A program made the translations under genes and the position numbers. Shown piece after piece: positions 31,010-38,668 of a stretch of 40,520 nucleotides of DNA (position 1 is its first letter; every line of letters begins with the position of its first letter). Source of the DNA: GCA-002715885 sp045561575. Its GTDB lineage: Bacteria; Bacteroidota; Bacteroidia; Flavobacteriales; BACL11. The DNA lies in NCBI GenBank assembly GCA_045561575.1, contig JBJKXM010000054.1, positions 1 to 40,520 on the forward strand, written 5' to 3'. The notes beneath the pieces are model-generated. The model did no database searches. It had not been told where the DNA came from and saw nothing but the letters and a program-made list of their open reading frames with translations.

Positions 31010-33562
31010 ATGAAAAATTTATACTCGCTGCTAATAGCAGTTTTTTTCCTATCTTTTAATTTATCAGCACAAACAAATCACAATGTAAATGCTGGTAATT
31101 TTTATTATACACCTTCAAACCTAGTAATTAATGTAGGCGATACTGTTACATGGTTTAATGACGGAGGCTTTCATGATGTTAATGGAGATATTAATTCACA
31201 AACTGGATTCAGCTTTGGTAATCCTTCAAATTTTTATTTATCTGCTGTTCAAGGTCCTGCACTAATAGGATCTCATATTTTTACTGTTGCTGGAAATTAT
31301 GAATATGATTGTTCAATTGGATCCCATGCTCTTAATGGTATGGTTGGTTATATTACTGTTAATTCTCCACCAAGTTTAGATTGTAATGGTGTAGTTGATG
31401 GTCCTGCATTGATTGACAGCTGCGGGGATTGTCAGTTAGCATATGTATATAATTTTATTACACATGTTCCAACATTTATTAATGATACTACAGGTATAAT
31501 TTTAGGGCCAACAGAGATATTAGTAATGCCAAATGATCCATCAAACCCACTGTGGAACTCATCATGTAGTGGATGTACAGATCCAACAGCATTAAATTAT
31601 GATTCAACTGCTACTATTGATGATGGTTCTTGTATGTATGTAAATCCTTCAATCTACGATATTGTTGTAGCATCACCTGATCACACATTATTAGAAATAG
31701 CAATTGACTCTTGTGGGCTTGGAGGAACCTTATCAGGGCCTGGACCATTTACATTATTTGCACCAACAGACGCTGCATTTAATGCTCTACCAACTGGAAC
31801 ATTAGCTGCACTATTAAATGACCTTCCTTTATTAACAAACATTTTATTGCATCATGTAGTAGGAGATAGTGTAATGTCTGGAATGTTATCAAATGGTCAA
31901 ATAGTTACAACCTTACTCGGAACAGATGTAACTGTAACTATAAATTCTTCAGGAGTATATATTGATGGTGCTATGGTAACAGTAGCTGACGTTGTAGGAG
32001 ATAATGGAGTAGTGCATGTAATAGATGCTATCTTATTGCCAAATCCTGGTTGTACTGACCCAAATGCTTTGAACTATGATTCAACAGCCTTTGTTGATGA
32101 TGGATCATGTACTTATGCAACAAATACGATTTATGATGTAGTAGTTACATCTAACGATCATAATTTATTAGAAATTGCCATTGATACTTGTGGATTAGGA
32201 GGTACTCTTTCAGGCGTAGGTCCTTTTACTTTATTTGCACCAACAGACGCTGCCTTTAATGCTTTGGGATCAGGAACAGTTTTAGGACTTTTAAATGATG
32301 TGCCACTTTTAACTAATATACTATTGCATCATGTAGTAGGTGATAGTGTAATGTCAGGAATGCTAACAAACGGACAAATAGTTACAACATTATTAGGAAC
32401 AGATGTAACTGTAACTATTAATACTTCAGGAGTGTATATTGATAATGCTATGGTAACAGTAGCAGATATAGTTGCAGATAATGGTGTTGTTCATGTAATT
32501 GATGCAGTATTATTACCAAATCCAGGATGTACTGATCCAAATGCTACTAACTATGATTCTACAGCAATCGTTGATGATGGGTCATGTATTTATGCTACAA
32601 ATACTGTATACGATGTTGTAGTAACATCTCCTGATCATGCTGTTTTAGAGGTTGGTATTGACACTTGTGGATTAGATGCCTTTTTATCTGGTCCTGGTCC
32701 TTTCACATTATTTGCACCAACAGATGCTGCTTTTAACGCATTAGGACCTGCAACATTACTTTCTTTACTTGCAGATTTACCTCAACTTACAAATATTTTA
32801 AAACATCACGTTGTAGGAGACAGTGTAATGTCAGGAATGTTAACTAATGGACAGATTATAACAACATTATTAGGAACAGATGTAACCGTAACTATTGATC
32901 CAACTGGAGTCTACATTGATGGAGCAATGGTAACAGTAGCTGATATTACAGCTGATAACGGGGTAGTACACGTAATAGATGCTGTATTAATCCCACAGCC
33001 ACCAGCAGGTAATACTGTGTATGATATAATAGAAGCATCACCTGCTCATGCAACATTAAAATTAGCTATTGACACCACAGGCTTAACTGGAACTTTAAAA
33101 GGCCCTGGACCTTTTACCGTATTTGCTCCAACAGATGCTGCATTTAGTGCTTTACCTTCTGGAACAATAGCAGCTCTATTAAATGATTTGCCACAACTTA
33201 CAGATATTTTAAAGCACCACGTAGTAGGAGATAGTGTAATGTCTGGAATGTTATCAAATGGACAAATTGTAACAACATTATTAGGTACTGATGTAACTGT
33301 TACAATCAACTCTACTGGAGTATACATTGATAACGCTATGGTTACAGTTGCAGATATTGTAGGTGATAATGGAGTAGTACATGTTATAGATGCAGTACTA
33401 TTACCTTCATCTACAGGAATCAATCAAGTTAGTGAGGTAAATAATCAAAAATATTTGTATTCTATTAATTTACTTGGAGAAAAGGTAAAGAGAAATAAAA
33501 GAAAACAAGTCGTATTAGATGTTTACTCAAATGGAAAAGTAGTAAAAAGGTTTAATCCATAA
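31010..33562 (+). CDS. Secreted cupredoxin plus four-FAS1-domain protein with short tail
   Basis: An 850-residue exported protein. Signal peptide 1-20; a plastocyanin-like copper domain (about 22-118) with ligands H55, C101, H106 and M111 (YDCSIGSHALNGM); a variable stretch; then four fasciclin (FAS1) domains at about 213-345, 372-503, 530-660 and 670-805, each with the FTLFAPTDAAFNAL and NGVVHVIDAVLLP motifs. GCTDP…DDGSC linkers start at 187, 346 and 505. The C terminus (NLLGEKVK…YSNGKVVKRFNP) is a diverged short tail. The domains are near-identical in places, so recent duplication is likely. FAS1 proteins mediate adhesion. Confidence 0.9.
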   Translation: MKNLYSLLIAVFFLSFNLSAQTNHNVNAGNFYYTPSNLVINVGDTVTWFNDGGFHDVNGDINSQTGFSFGNPSNFYLSAVQGPALIGSHIFTVAGNYEYDCSIGSHALNGMVGYITVNSPPSLDCNGVVDGPALIDSCGDCQLAYVYNFITHVPTFINDTTGIILGPTEILVMPNDPSNPLWNSSCSGCTDPTALNYDSTATIDDGSCMYVNPSIYDIVVASPDHTLLEIAIDSCGLGGTLSGPGPFTLFAPTDAAFNALPTGTLAALLNDLPLLTNILLHHVVGDSVMSGMLSNGQIVTTLLGTDVTVTINSSGVYIDGAMVTVADVVGDNGVVHVIDAILLPNPGCTDPNALNYDSTAFVDDGSCTYATNTIYDVVVTSNDHNLLEIAIDTCGLGGTLSGVGPFTLFAPTDAAFNALGSGTVLGLLNDVPLLTNILLHHVVGDSVMSGMLTNGQIVTTLLGTDVTVTINTSGVYIDNAMVTVADIVADNGVVHVIDAVLLPNPGCTDPNATNYDSTAIVDDGSCIYATNTVYDVVVTSPDHAVLEVGIDTCGLDAFLSGPGPFTLFAPTDAAFNALGPATLLSLLADLPQLTNILKHHVVGDSVMSGMLTNGQIITTLLGTDVTVTIDPTGVYIDGAMVTVADITADNGVVHVIDAVLIPQPPAGNTVYDIIEASPAHATLKLAIDTTGLTGTLKGPGPFTVFAPTDAAFSALPSGTIAALLNDLPQLTDILKHHVVGDSVMSGMLSNGQIVTTLLGTDVTVTINSTGVYIDNAMVTVADIVGDNGVVHVIDAVLLPSSTGINQVSEVNNQKYLYSINLLGEKVKRNKRKQVVLDVYSNGKVVKRFNP
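31570..33000 (+). repeat. Tandem 477-bp repeats encoding linker plus FAS1 domain
   Basis: The GCTDP codons start at 31570, 32047 and 32524, exactly 477 bp (159 codons) apart, and each unit carries one FAS1 domain. A fourth FAS1 copy follows without the linker. Long stretches such as the GTAATGTC(A/T)GGAATG region recur almost unchanged. Confidence 0.75.
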
Positions 33563-33585
33563 TTTAAATAAGTTATTACTACTTT

Positions 33586-33617
33586 AAAGGCCTACTATAC
33601 TTAGTAGGCCTTTTTTT
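33586..33617. terminator. Bidirectional terminator
   Basis: AAAGGCCTACTA (33586-33597) and TAGTAGGCCTTT (33602-33613) are 12-bp arms around a 4-nt loop followed by a T run, between the convergent genes ending at 33562 and 33616. Confidence 0.9.
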
Positions 33618-34905
33618 ATTTAAATATTAATTTATTAAATGGGATTTTACTTTTTCTTCCAAGTAAATCAAAATTAATAGTTCTTTTATTATCAATTTTA
33701 ATTTCATTTACAGAAGAAATTGGCCCTAAAGAACCTTTTACGTATTCAATACTGTTTAAGCTATTGTGATTATATACAATGTGAACAATATTATTTTTAA
33801 ATTCAATATCGGGATTTAATTTTGGTCCTGTGACAGTAGTATCAGTAAAATTTATGCCTAAACTTAATCCCTCGATTCCAGTTGTAGAATAGCTTAAAAA
33901 ACAGTCAGGAGTATTGTTTCTGTTATCCTTCCATACTATGAATATTGTATCTCCATTTAGTGCAAGATCAGGGTAGTCTTGAATCTTCCCAGTTATTGGA
34001 TCAATATTTCTAGTGTAGGAATAATTCAAATCTGATTTATCAATATTATTATATACTATTTCATCATTGCCTGTCGAACCACTTCTTCTAACAATCAAAA
34101 TTGAATCACCATTAACTACTCCTAAAGGGCCAGTTGCTGGACAACCACTTACAATCCAATCATAGTCATCTAGATCACTAACTTGAGGAAAGCTTAGGCC
34201 TCCATCAACTGATTTTGATAGATAGCTGTTTCTTTCGTTGTTATTGTTATTTCTAAATAGTAGATATATGTCATCATTGTCTAAAACAAGAGATGCTTTA
34301 CAGCAATCACATGGTTCTCCAGGTGCTGAAAAACTAGCATTAACACTTCCTAAGAAACTATTGCCATAGTCAGTAGATCTATTGACCATTTGTTTTGGTT
34401 CGGTCCAATTAAGTAAGTATTGCATATAATTAATGATTGGATTACCATCTTTATCTATTTTAATATTCCCCATTCTGAATTTGTGAGAAGGATCATTTTC
34501 AGAAACTCTTATTGTATCTGAAAAAGTGGTACCGCCATCAAAAGATTTTATTAACATTATAGAACTTTGAGAAGTAGCAGTTGAAGTAAATACAACATAT
34601 ACTGTATCTCCTTTTGCAGCTATTTCTGGTCCGTCCCAAGAAGAAGGTAAAAATCCTGAGGAACAAATATCATATGGCTGACCAAAAGAGCTACCATTCC
34701 ATTTTGAAGCTCTTAGTACTTTTGGGGTACTATCCTTCCTCCAAATAATGATTGGTCCGCTATTTGTAAGAGCAATTCTAGGTCTACCAAAACCATCCGA
34801 TCCACTGCTTATAGTAATACTACTTTCTAAATTAAGTTGCTGTCCAATTAAAATAAAAGGAATACATATTAATGTTAAAATGGTTACTGAAATTATTTTT
34901 TTCAT
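33616..34905 (-). CDS. Secreted Asp-box (BNR/sialidase-fold) protein
   Basis: A 429-residue exported protein with a signal peptide (1-22). Several Asp-box motifs (SFDGGTTFSD, STDYGNSFLG, SVDGGLSFPQ: S-x-D-x-G-x-T/S-F) indicate a six-bladed sialidase-like beta-propeller. The catalytic Arg triad and Tyr/Glu of real sialidases are not obvious, so a binding role is as likely as a glycosidase. The C terminus INFDLLGRKSKIPFNKLIFK looks like the short secretion tail cut off before its DGsvEKK end. It lies 1 nt downstream of the OmpA-family gene, in one operon. Confidence 0.8.
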   Translation of the reverse strand: MKKIISVTILTLICIPFILIGQQLNLESSITISSGSDGFGRPRIALTNSGPIIIWRKDSTPKVLRASKWNGSSFGQPYDICSSGFLPSSWDGPEIAAKGDTVYVVFTSTATSQSSIMLIKSFDGGTTFSDTIRVSENDPSHKFRMGNIKIDKDGNPIINYMQYLLNWTEPKQMVNRSTDYGNSFLGSVNASFSAPGEPCDCCKASLVLDNDDIYLLFRNNNNNERNSYLSKSVDGGLSFPQVSDLDDYDWIVSGCPATGPLGVVNGDSILIVRRSGSTGNDEIVYNNIDKSDLNYSYTRNIDPITGKIQDYPDLALNGDTIFIVWKDNRNNTPDCFLSYSTTGIEGLSLGINFTDTTVTGPKLNPDIEFKNNIVHIVYNHNSLNSIEYVKGSLGPISSVNEIKIDNKRTINFDLLGRKSKIPFNKLIFK

Positions 34906-34906
34906 A

Positions 34907-35581
34907 TTATTTAAATATTCTTATTTCTATTCTTCGATTTTTTTTTCGATTTTCAAATGATGAATTGTTTTCAATTGGTTGTTTTTCACCATATCCAACA
35001 CAAGATATTCTCTTGTGATTAATATTATTTTTTACTAAATAAGATTTAACACTTTTCGCTCTATTTTCAGAAAGAATTTGATTTGCTAATTCATTTCCAA
35101 TACTATCAGTGTGTCCTGCGATTTCAATATTTATATCTTTATTTTCTGTTAAAAGTAAAACTAAATTATTTAATTCTTCAAAATATTGTTTTTCAATATC
35201 ATATTTACCACTTTTAAAATTTAAGTTTTTAATTTCAAAAATCTTATCATACAAGTCAAATCGAAGATCAATACTTGCTTCATAAATATTTTTGTTTTTT
35301 TGAATGTAAATGATATCATTAAATTCGTATTTATTTTCATTTATAAAGCAAGAAACAGTAAATTCAATACCCTGTTGAATATTTAAAATAGCTTGTCCAT
35401 TTTGGTCTACTGAAACAACATAATTAGTATCTAGGGAAGAAAATACAACCTTTGCATATGGATATGCTACTCCAAATTCATTTTTTAAAGTGACTTTTGT
35501 TTTGGTTTGGTTAAATAAATTATAATCTTTTGCTGAGATTAAATTTGATGCAATTAGAAAAATTAATAAAACTCTTTTCAT
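34907..35581 (-). CDS. OmpA-family outer-membrane protein
   Basis: 224 residues from the second ATG (35581), chosen because it sits exactly 4 nt after a perfect minus-strand -7 element, the spacing seen at other genes here. A signal peptide (about 1-18) is followed by a Bacteroidota-type beta domain (about 25-105). The OmpA C-terminal domain (about 115-224) has GHTDSIGNELANQILSENRAKSVKSYLV and GYGEKQPIENNSSFENRKKNRRIEI, which bind peptidoglycan. It is probably a cell-wall anchor protein, cotranscribed with the Asp-box protein downstream. Confidence 0.85.
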   Translation of the reverse strand: MKRVLLIFLIASNLISAKDYNLFNQTKTKVTLKNEFGVAYPYAKVVFSSLDTNYVVSVDQNGQAILNIQQGIEFTVSCFINENKYEFNDIIYIQKNKNIYEASIDLRFDLYDKIFEIKNLNFKSGKYDIEKQYFEELNNLVLLLTENKDINIEIAGHTDSIGNELANQILSENRAKSVKSYLVKNNINHKRISCVGYGEKQPIENNSSFENRKKNRRIEIRIFK

Positions 35582-35584
35582 CAT

Positions 35585-35606
35585 GCAAAATTACAGTTAA
35601 TTTTGC
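35585..35606. promoter_or_regulatory. Divergent back-to-back promoters forming one palindrome
   Basis: Arms GCAAAATTA (35585-35593) and TAATTTTGC (35598-35606) flank CAGT. Each arm contains a perfect -7 element TAATTTTG: minus strand 35586-35593 for the OmpA gene (4 nt before the ATG at 35581) and plus strand 35598-35605 for the flavin reductase (23 nt before the ATG at 35629). The two RNA polymerase sites nearly touch, so only one can be used at a time. Confidence 0.7.
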
Positions 35607-35628
35607 AATACTAAGTGAAAATTAAATA

Positions 35629-36105
35629 ATGAAAAGACCTTGGAATATTATTGATTTACCTGTTTATAGTTTAGTATCTTATGACACAAGTGATAATCTT
35701 AATATGAATATATGTACATATGTTTCTGCTGTTAGTATGAAGCCAAAAATCTATTCAATTGCAATTGATTTCAATACCAAGACATATCAAAATTTAATAA
35801 CTTCTGATACGTTTGTTTTGCAATTACTTTCAAAAGAAAATATAAGTTTGGTAAGAACACTTGGTAAAAAAAGCGGAAAAAAAATCAATAAGGATAGCTA
35901 TTTAAAAAAGAAAAAACTAATTAATTGGAAAGGTTATGATGTTTTGTCAGATGTTTGTGCACTTATTGAATTAAAAAAGAATAAAGAAATCAAAATTCAC
36001 GGGGATCATTATATTTTTATTTTTGATGCTATTTCATACAAATCTATTACTGATAAAAATATTTTAACAACTGATGATTTAATTAAGAAAAAAATTATTC
36101 TTTAG
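35629..36105 (+). CDS. Flavin reductase-like FMN-binding protein
   Basis: A 158-residue FMN-binding split-barrel protein. The N terminus RPWNIIDLPVYSLVSYDTSDNLNMNICTYVSAVSMKPKIYSIAI is the conserved start of the flavin-reductase/flavoredoxin family, with the NMNICTYVSAVS stretch lining the FMN site. The C-terminal HYIFIFDAISYKS is the usual last strand. Members reduce flavin with NAD(P)H or simply carry FMN; the electron acceptor is unknown. Its 3' end overlaps the convergent DUF2256 microgene by 11 bp. Confidence 0.8.
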   Translation: MKRPWNIIDLPVYSLVSYDTSDNLNMNICTYVSAVSMKPKIYSIAIDFNTKTYQNLITSDTFVLQLLSKENISLVRTLGKKSGKKINKDSYLKKKKLINWKGYDVLSDVCALIELKKNKEIKIHGDHYIFIFDAISYKSITDKNILTTDDLIKKKIIL

Positions 36106-36220
36106 TTTTATTTCCTCTACATCTTTTACTACAATATTTTACATTTTCCCAATTTCTTTCCCATTTCTTTCTACAGGTAAATGGTCTTTTGCAGACTAAA
36201 CATACTTTAAGTTTAATCAA
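36095..36220 (-). CDS. DUF2256 microprotein (41 aa)
   Basis: A 41-residue protein starting at TTG (36218-36220), right after an in-frame stop, so no ATG is possible. The sequence KVCLVCKRPFTCRKKWERNW…YCSKRCRGNK matches the DUF2256 family: two CxxC/CxxxC pairs for zinc and a basic tryptophan-containing middle. The usual W in PFTWRKKW is Cys here. It is small and cytoplasmic; the function of the family is unknown. It overlaps the flavin reductase at one end and the orphan tail fragment at the other. Confidence 0.8.
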   Translation of the reverse strand: MIKLKVCLVCKRPFTCRKKWERNWENVKYCSKRCRGNKTKE

Positions 36221-36277
36221 TTACTTTTTTATAAATATTCTGATGGAAATGTTTCTAAAAAAATTGTTTTAGAATAA
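36200..36277 (+). pseudogene. Orphan C-terminal tail fragment of a secreted protein
   Basis: In the +2 reading relative to 36200, codons give TYFKFNQLLFYKYSDGNVSKKIVLE and a stop at 36275-36277. This matches the end of the short tails at 9604 and 19340 (YKYSDGSVKKKI…) almost residue for residue. A stop at 36197-36199 and the opposite-strand DUF2256 gene replace the rest of the protein. It is best read as the remnant of a deleted secreted-protein gene. Confidence 0.6.
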
Positions 36278-36287
36278 TTTAATTTAT

Positions 36288-36295
36288 TAATTTTG
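36288..36295 (+). promoter_or_regulatory. -7 promoter element of the azurin-like gene
   Basis: TAATTTTG (perfect TAnnTTTG), with TTG at 36264-36266 and a 21-bp spacer; the TTG lies inside the orphan tail fragment. The ATG is at 36390, so this mRNA should carry a leader of roughly 85-90 nt, unlike several other genes here. Confidence 0.6.
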
Positions 36296-36336
36296 CATAA
36301 CTTATAAATTTAAAAATTATGCAAAATACAGATTTA

Positions 36337-36352
36337 ATACAGTTTTCTGTAT
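36337..36352 (+). promoter_or_regulatory. Short hairpin in the azurin-like gene leader
   Basis: ATACAG (36337-36342), TTTT loop, CTGTAT (36347-36352): a perfect 6-bp stem in the predicted 5' leader, about 37 nt before the ATG. It may regulate translation or bind a regulator; the DNA is too short to decide. Confidence 0.35.
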
Positions 36353-36389
36353 GAATTTTGCTGAACTAATCTAATAAAAAATCAAAAAA

Positions 36390-36884
36390 ATGAAAATGAT
36401 AAATAATATCTTTACTCTAGTTGTTGCTTTATTTTTCTTAGCTAGCTGTGGTTCTGAGCCTAAACAAACTTCTGAACCAACTCAAGCTGAAGAGATTAAG
36501 GAAAAACCATTAGAGGAGTTTACAATAAGAGCAGTAGGTAATACAATGGCTGAAATGAAATATGATGTTGAAAATATTACTGTAAAAGAAGGATCAAAAG
36601 TTAAAATTACTTTAATTAATGAAGGTATTGATGTAGCTATGCAACACAATATTTTATTTGTAAACTTTGGAAAAAGAAAAGATCTTGCAGCAAAAGCTGT
36701 ACAGGCAGGGGCAGATAAAAATTATATTCCACAAGATCCTAATTTAATAGCAGCATCTGATATGGCTAAGCCAGGAGAAACAGTAGTTTTAGAATTTGAT
36801 GCTCCAAAAAAAGGGAATTATGAATTCTTTTGTAGCTACCCAGGACATTCTATGATGATGAGAGGTTACCTATTCGTAAAATAA
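36390..36884 (+). CDS. Azurin/plastocyanin-like copper lipoprotein
   Basis: A 164-residue protein. Signal peptide with lipobox FLASC (C20), then a Glu/Pro/Lys-rich linker (about 21-43) and a cupredoxin domain. Copper ligands are H86 (AMQHNILF), C148, H153 and M157 (FFCSYPGHSMMM), with the azurin spacing C+5=H, H+4=M. NTMAEMKYDVENITVKEGSKVKITLIN is the azurin N-terminal strand. It is a likely periplasmic, membrane-tethered electron carrier, e.g. to a terminal oxidase or nitrite reductase. Transcribed alone, with terminator at 36903. Confidence 0.9.
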   Translation: MKMINNIFTLVVALFFLASCGSEPKQTSEPTQAEEIKEKPLEEFTIRAVGNTMAEMKYDVENITVKEGSKVKITLINEGIDVAMQHNILFVNFGKRKDLAAKAVQAGADKNYIPQDPNLIAASDMAKPGETVVLEFDAPKKGNYEFFCSYPGHSMMMRGYLFVK

Positions 36885-36902
36885 GTATTATAATTTTTTA
36901 AT

Positions 36903-36933
36903 AAAAACCTCATAGAAATATGAGGTTTTTTTT
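36903..36933. terminator. Terminator between convergent genes
   Basis: AAAAACCTCA (36903-36912) and TGAGGTTTTT (36921-36930) form a stem followed by more T, between the azurin-like gene and the htrA gene. Confidence 0.85.
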
Positions 36934-36937
36934 GTTT

Positions 36938-38032
36938 CTAGTTTTGAAGATAAATATTAAATTCTATTTCTTTATTATCTCTTAAAACAGTACAGTTAAT
37001 TTCATCACCTGGGTTAAATTGAATAATTATTTCATTTAGCTGACTAACAGTATTAATTTCTCGATTGTTAATTTTAGTTATTACATCATAACTCTTTATA
37101 CCAGCCTTTTCAGCAGCACTGTTTTTTAACACTTTAGCAATAAAAACACCTTTAGCATTTTTAAGTTCTAATTCTTTAGCAATTCTAGAATTTAGATCAA
37201 TAATGTGTATTCCAATATAAGCTCTTCTAACTTCTCCGAATTCTTGTAAATCTTTGATAATCTTTTTAACCATATTAGAAGGTATGGCAAATCCATAGCC
37301 TGTATATGAGCCTGTGTTGGAATGAATAGCAGTATTTATTCCTATTAAATCACCATTTGTATTAACAAGTGCCCCTCCAGAATTTCCAGGATTAATTGCA
37401 GCATCTGTTTGAATAAATGCTTCTATCCCTCCATCATTTAATATGTTTATTTCTCTAGATTTAGCACTTATAATTCCAGCTGTTACTGTAGAATTTAAAT
37501 TAAATGGATTTCCAACAGCCAACACCCATTGACCAATTTTTACATCATTTGAATTGGCGAATTTTAATGAAGGTAAATCTTCTGCATCAATTTTTAATAA
37601 AGCTAAATCACTATTTGAATCAGTGCCTAAAATTTTTGCTGTGTAGGTTCTTTTATCATTTAAGACTACTTCAATCTCTTTAGCATCATTAATTACATGC
37701 ATATTAGTAATTATATATCCATTTTCAGATATTATAACACCAGATCCACTTGCCACTTTTTCTTTAGGATTATTGAAGTATCTATTTCCAAAAAATGGAT
37801 CATAGTATCTATATATTTCATCTTCTAAATATTTAGATTTGATGTGTACGACTGCTTTTACAGCTATTTCAGCAGCATTCTCAAAATTTACAGTTTTTTC
37901 ATTATTACTTACTTGATTTTCAATAATTAAATTATCACTTTTTGCAAAAGTTGGTTTAAGAAATATATTTTGAAGTGTTATCAGTAAAACAGCTCCAAAA
38001 ATCATAAATAGTATAGCTTTTTTTTTGTTCAT
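36938..38032 (-). CDS. htrA: HtrA/DegP-type serine protease with one PDZ domain
   Basis: A 364-residue protease. An N-terminal hydrophobic segment (about 5-22) is a signal or membrane anchor. The trypsin-like domain (about 50-255) has catalytic H112 (ITNMHVIND), D142 (SNSDLALL) and S218 (NPGNSGGAL). One PDZ domain follows (about 265-362, YIGIHIIDL…GVFIAKVLKNSAAEKAGIKSYDVITKINN). With a single PDZ it resembles DegS and other one-PDZ HtrA proteins rather than two-PDZ DegP. It acts in the periplasm on damaged or misfolded envelope proteins, relevant for a cell exporting this many proteins. Confidence 0.95.
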   Translation of the reverse strand: MNKKKAILFMIFGAVLLITLQNIFLKPTFAKSDNLIIENQVSNNEKTVNFENAAEIAVKAVVHIKSKYLEDEIYRYYDPFFGNRYFNNPKEKVASGSGVIISENGYIITNMHVINDAKEIEVVLNDKRTYTAKILGTDSNSDLALLKIDAEDLPSLKFANSNDVKIGQWVLAVGNPFNLNSTVTAGIISAKSREINILNDGGIEAFIQTDAAINPGNSGGALVNTNGDLIGINTAIHSNTGSYTGYGFAIPSNMVKKIIKDLQEFGEVRRAYIGIHIIDLNSRIAKELELKNAKGVFIAKVLKNSAAEKAGIKSYDVITKINNREINTVSQLNEIIIQFNPGDEINCTVLRDNKEIEFNIYLQN

Positions 38033-38146
38033 AATAATTTTAAACGTATTTAATCTTAAGTTATTCTTCTAGTTATATAATTATCTATTTTAAATTAATA
38101 TTTTTACTCTTTAAACAAATTATTTACAAAAATAAAAACAAAAAAA

Positions 38147-38554
38147 ATGAAAATAAAAACAATTTTTAAAATAGTTATTGCAATTGGGATATTGCAAATT
38201 ATGCCTCTTATTATTAGTTTGTTTTCATCAGAATTTAGTGTAATGTTGACAACTGATACTTTTGGCTTTACACCATCTGATGATGCAATGTTGATGTTTG
38301 AAAATTTCGCTTTGGTTCTAAGTTTCGTATTTGTTGGGATAATATTTCATATGATTGGAGCAATGTCCTTTAATGATGAATCTGTATTGAGACGTTTATC
38401 GTTTCTATATTTTGTATTATTCGGATTTTTATCTGCTACAGATTTAGTTGCTGCTATTCAAGGCTCTAACATGGCAGCACCAATTCCAGTTATTATATTA
38501 GGTTTAGTTTCCTTGGGATTATTGTATTATGGATCTAAAAAAGGAACAGTATAA
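38147..38554 (+). CDS. Four-helix membrane protein of unknown function
   Basis: A 135-residue protein with membrane segments at about 5-27, 52-75, 83-102 and 108-130. It has an acidic loop (TTDTFGFTPSDDAMLMFEN) after the first helix and a basic RRLSF turn before the third, so the N terminus is probably cytoplasmic. I recognise no family. It is preceded by an A-rich start region (AAAAAAATG), the usual translation context in this phylum. It is divergent from htrA and ends at a strong terminator. Confidence 0.7.
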   Translation: MKIKTIFKIVIAIGILQIMPLIISLFSSEFSVMLTTDTFGFTPSDDAMLMFENFALVLSFVFVGIIFHMIGAMSFNDESVLRRLSFLYFVLFGFLSATDLVAAIQGSNMAAPIPVIILGLVSLGLLYYGSKKGTV

Positions 38555-38575
38555 TTTTATAACTATTTAACTATT

Positions 38576-38610
38576 AAAACCTTACGTGGAAGCGTAAGGT
38601 TTTTTTATTT
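38576..38610 (+). terminator. Rho-independent terminator
   Basis: AAAACCTTACG (38576-38586) and CGTAAGGTTTT (38593-38603) with a 6-nt loop and a T run, 22 nt after the stop of the gene at 38147. Confidence 0.9.
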
Positions 38611-38648
38611 TACTTTTAAAAAAGAACATAAAAAAAAGAAAACTATTT

Positions 38649-38656
38649 TATCTTTG
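38649..38656 (+). promoter_or_regulatory. -7 promoter element
   Basis: TATCTTTG (perfect TAnnTTTG), 12 nt before the ATG at 38669. Confidence 0.5.
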
Positions 38657-38668
38657 AAAAAAAAATTC

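Noticed and set aside
31570..33420. Regular repeats considered as a CRISPR or non-coding array
   Set aside because: The 477-bp period is in frame and encodes FAS1 domains; there are no short identical repeats with unique spacers.
33046..33423. 125-aa minus-strand frame inside the FAS1 gene
   Set aside because: It mirrors the repeated FAS1 codons and has no signal, promoter or domain of its own.
36319..36351. 10-codon frame in the azurin-like gene leader as a real leader peptide
   Set aside because: It has no runs of a single regulatory amino acid and no overlap with a terminator/antiterminator pair; chance is sufficient.
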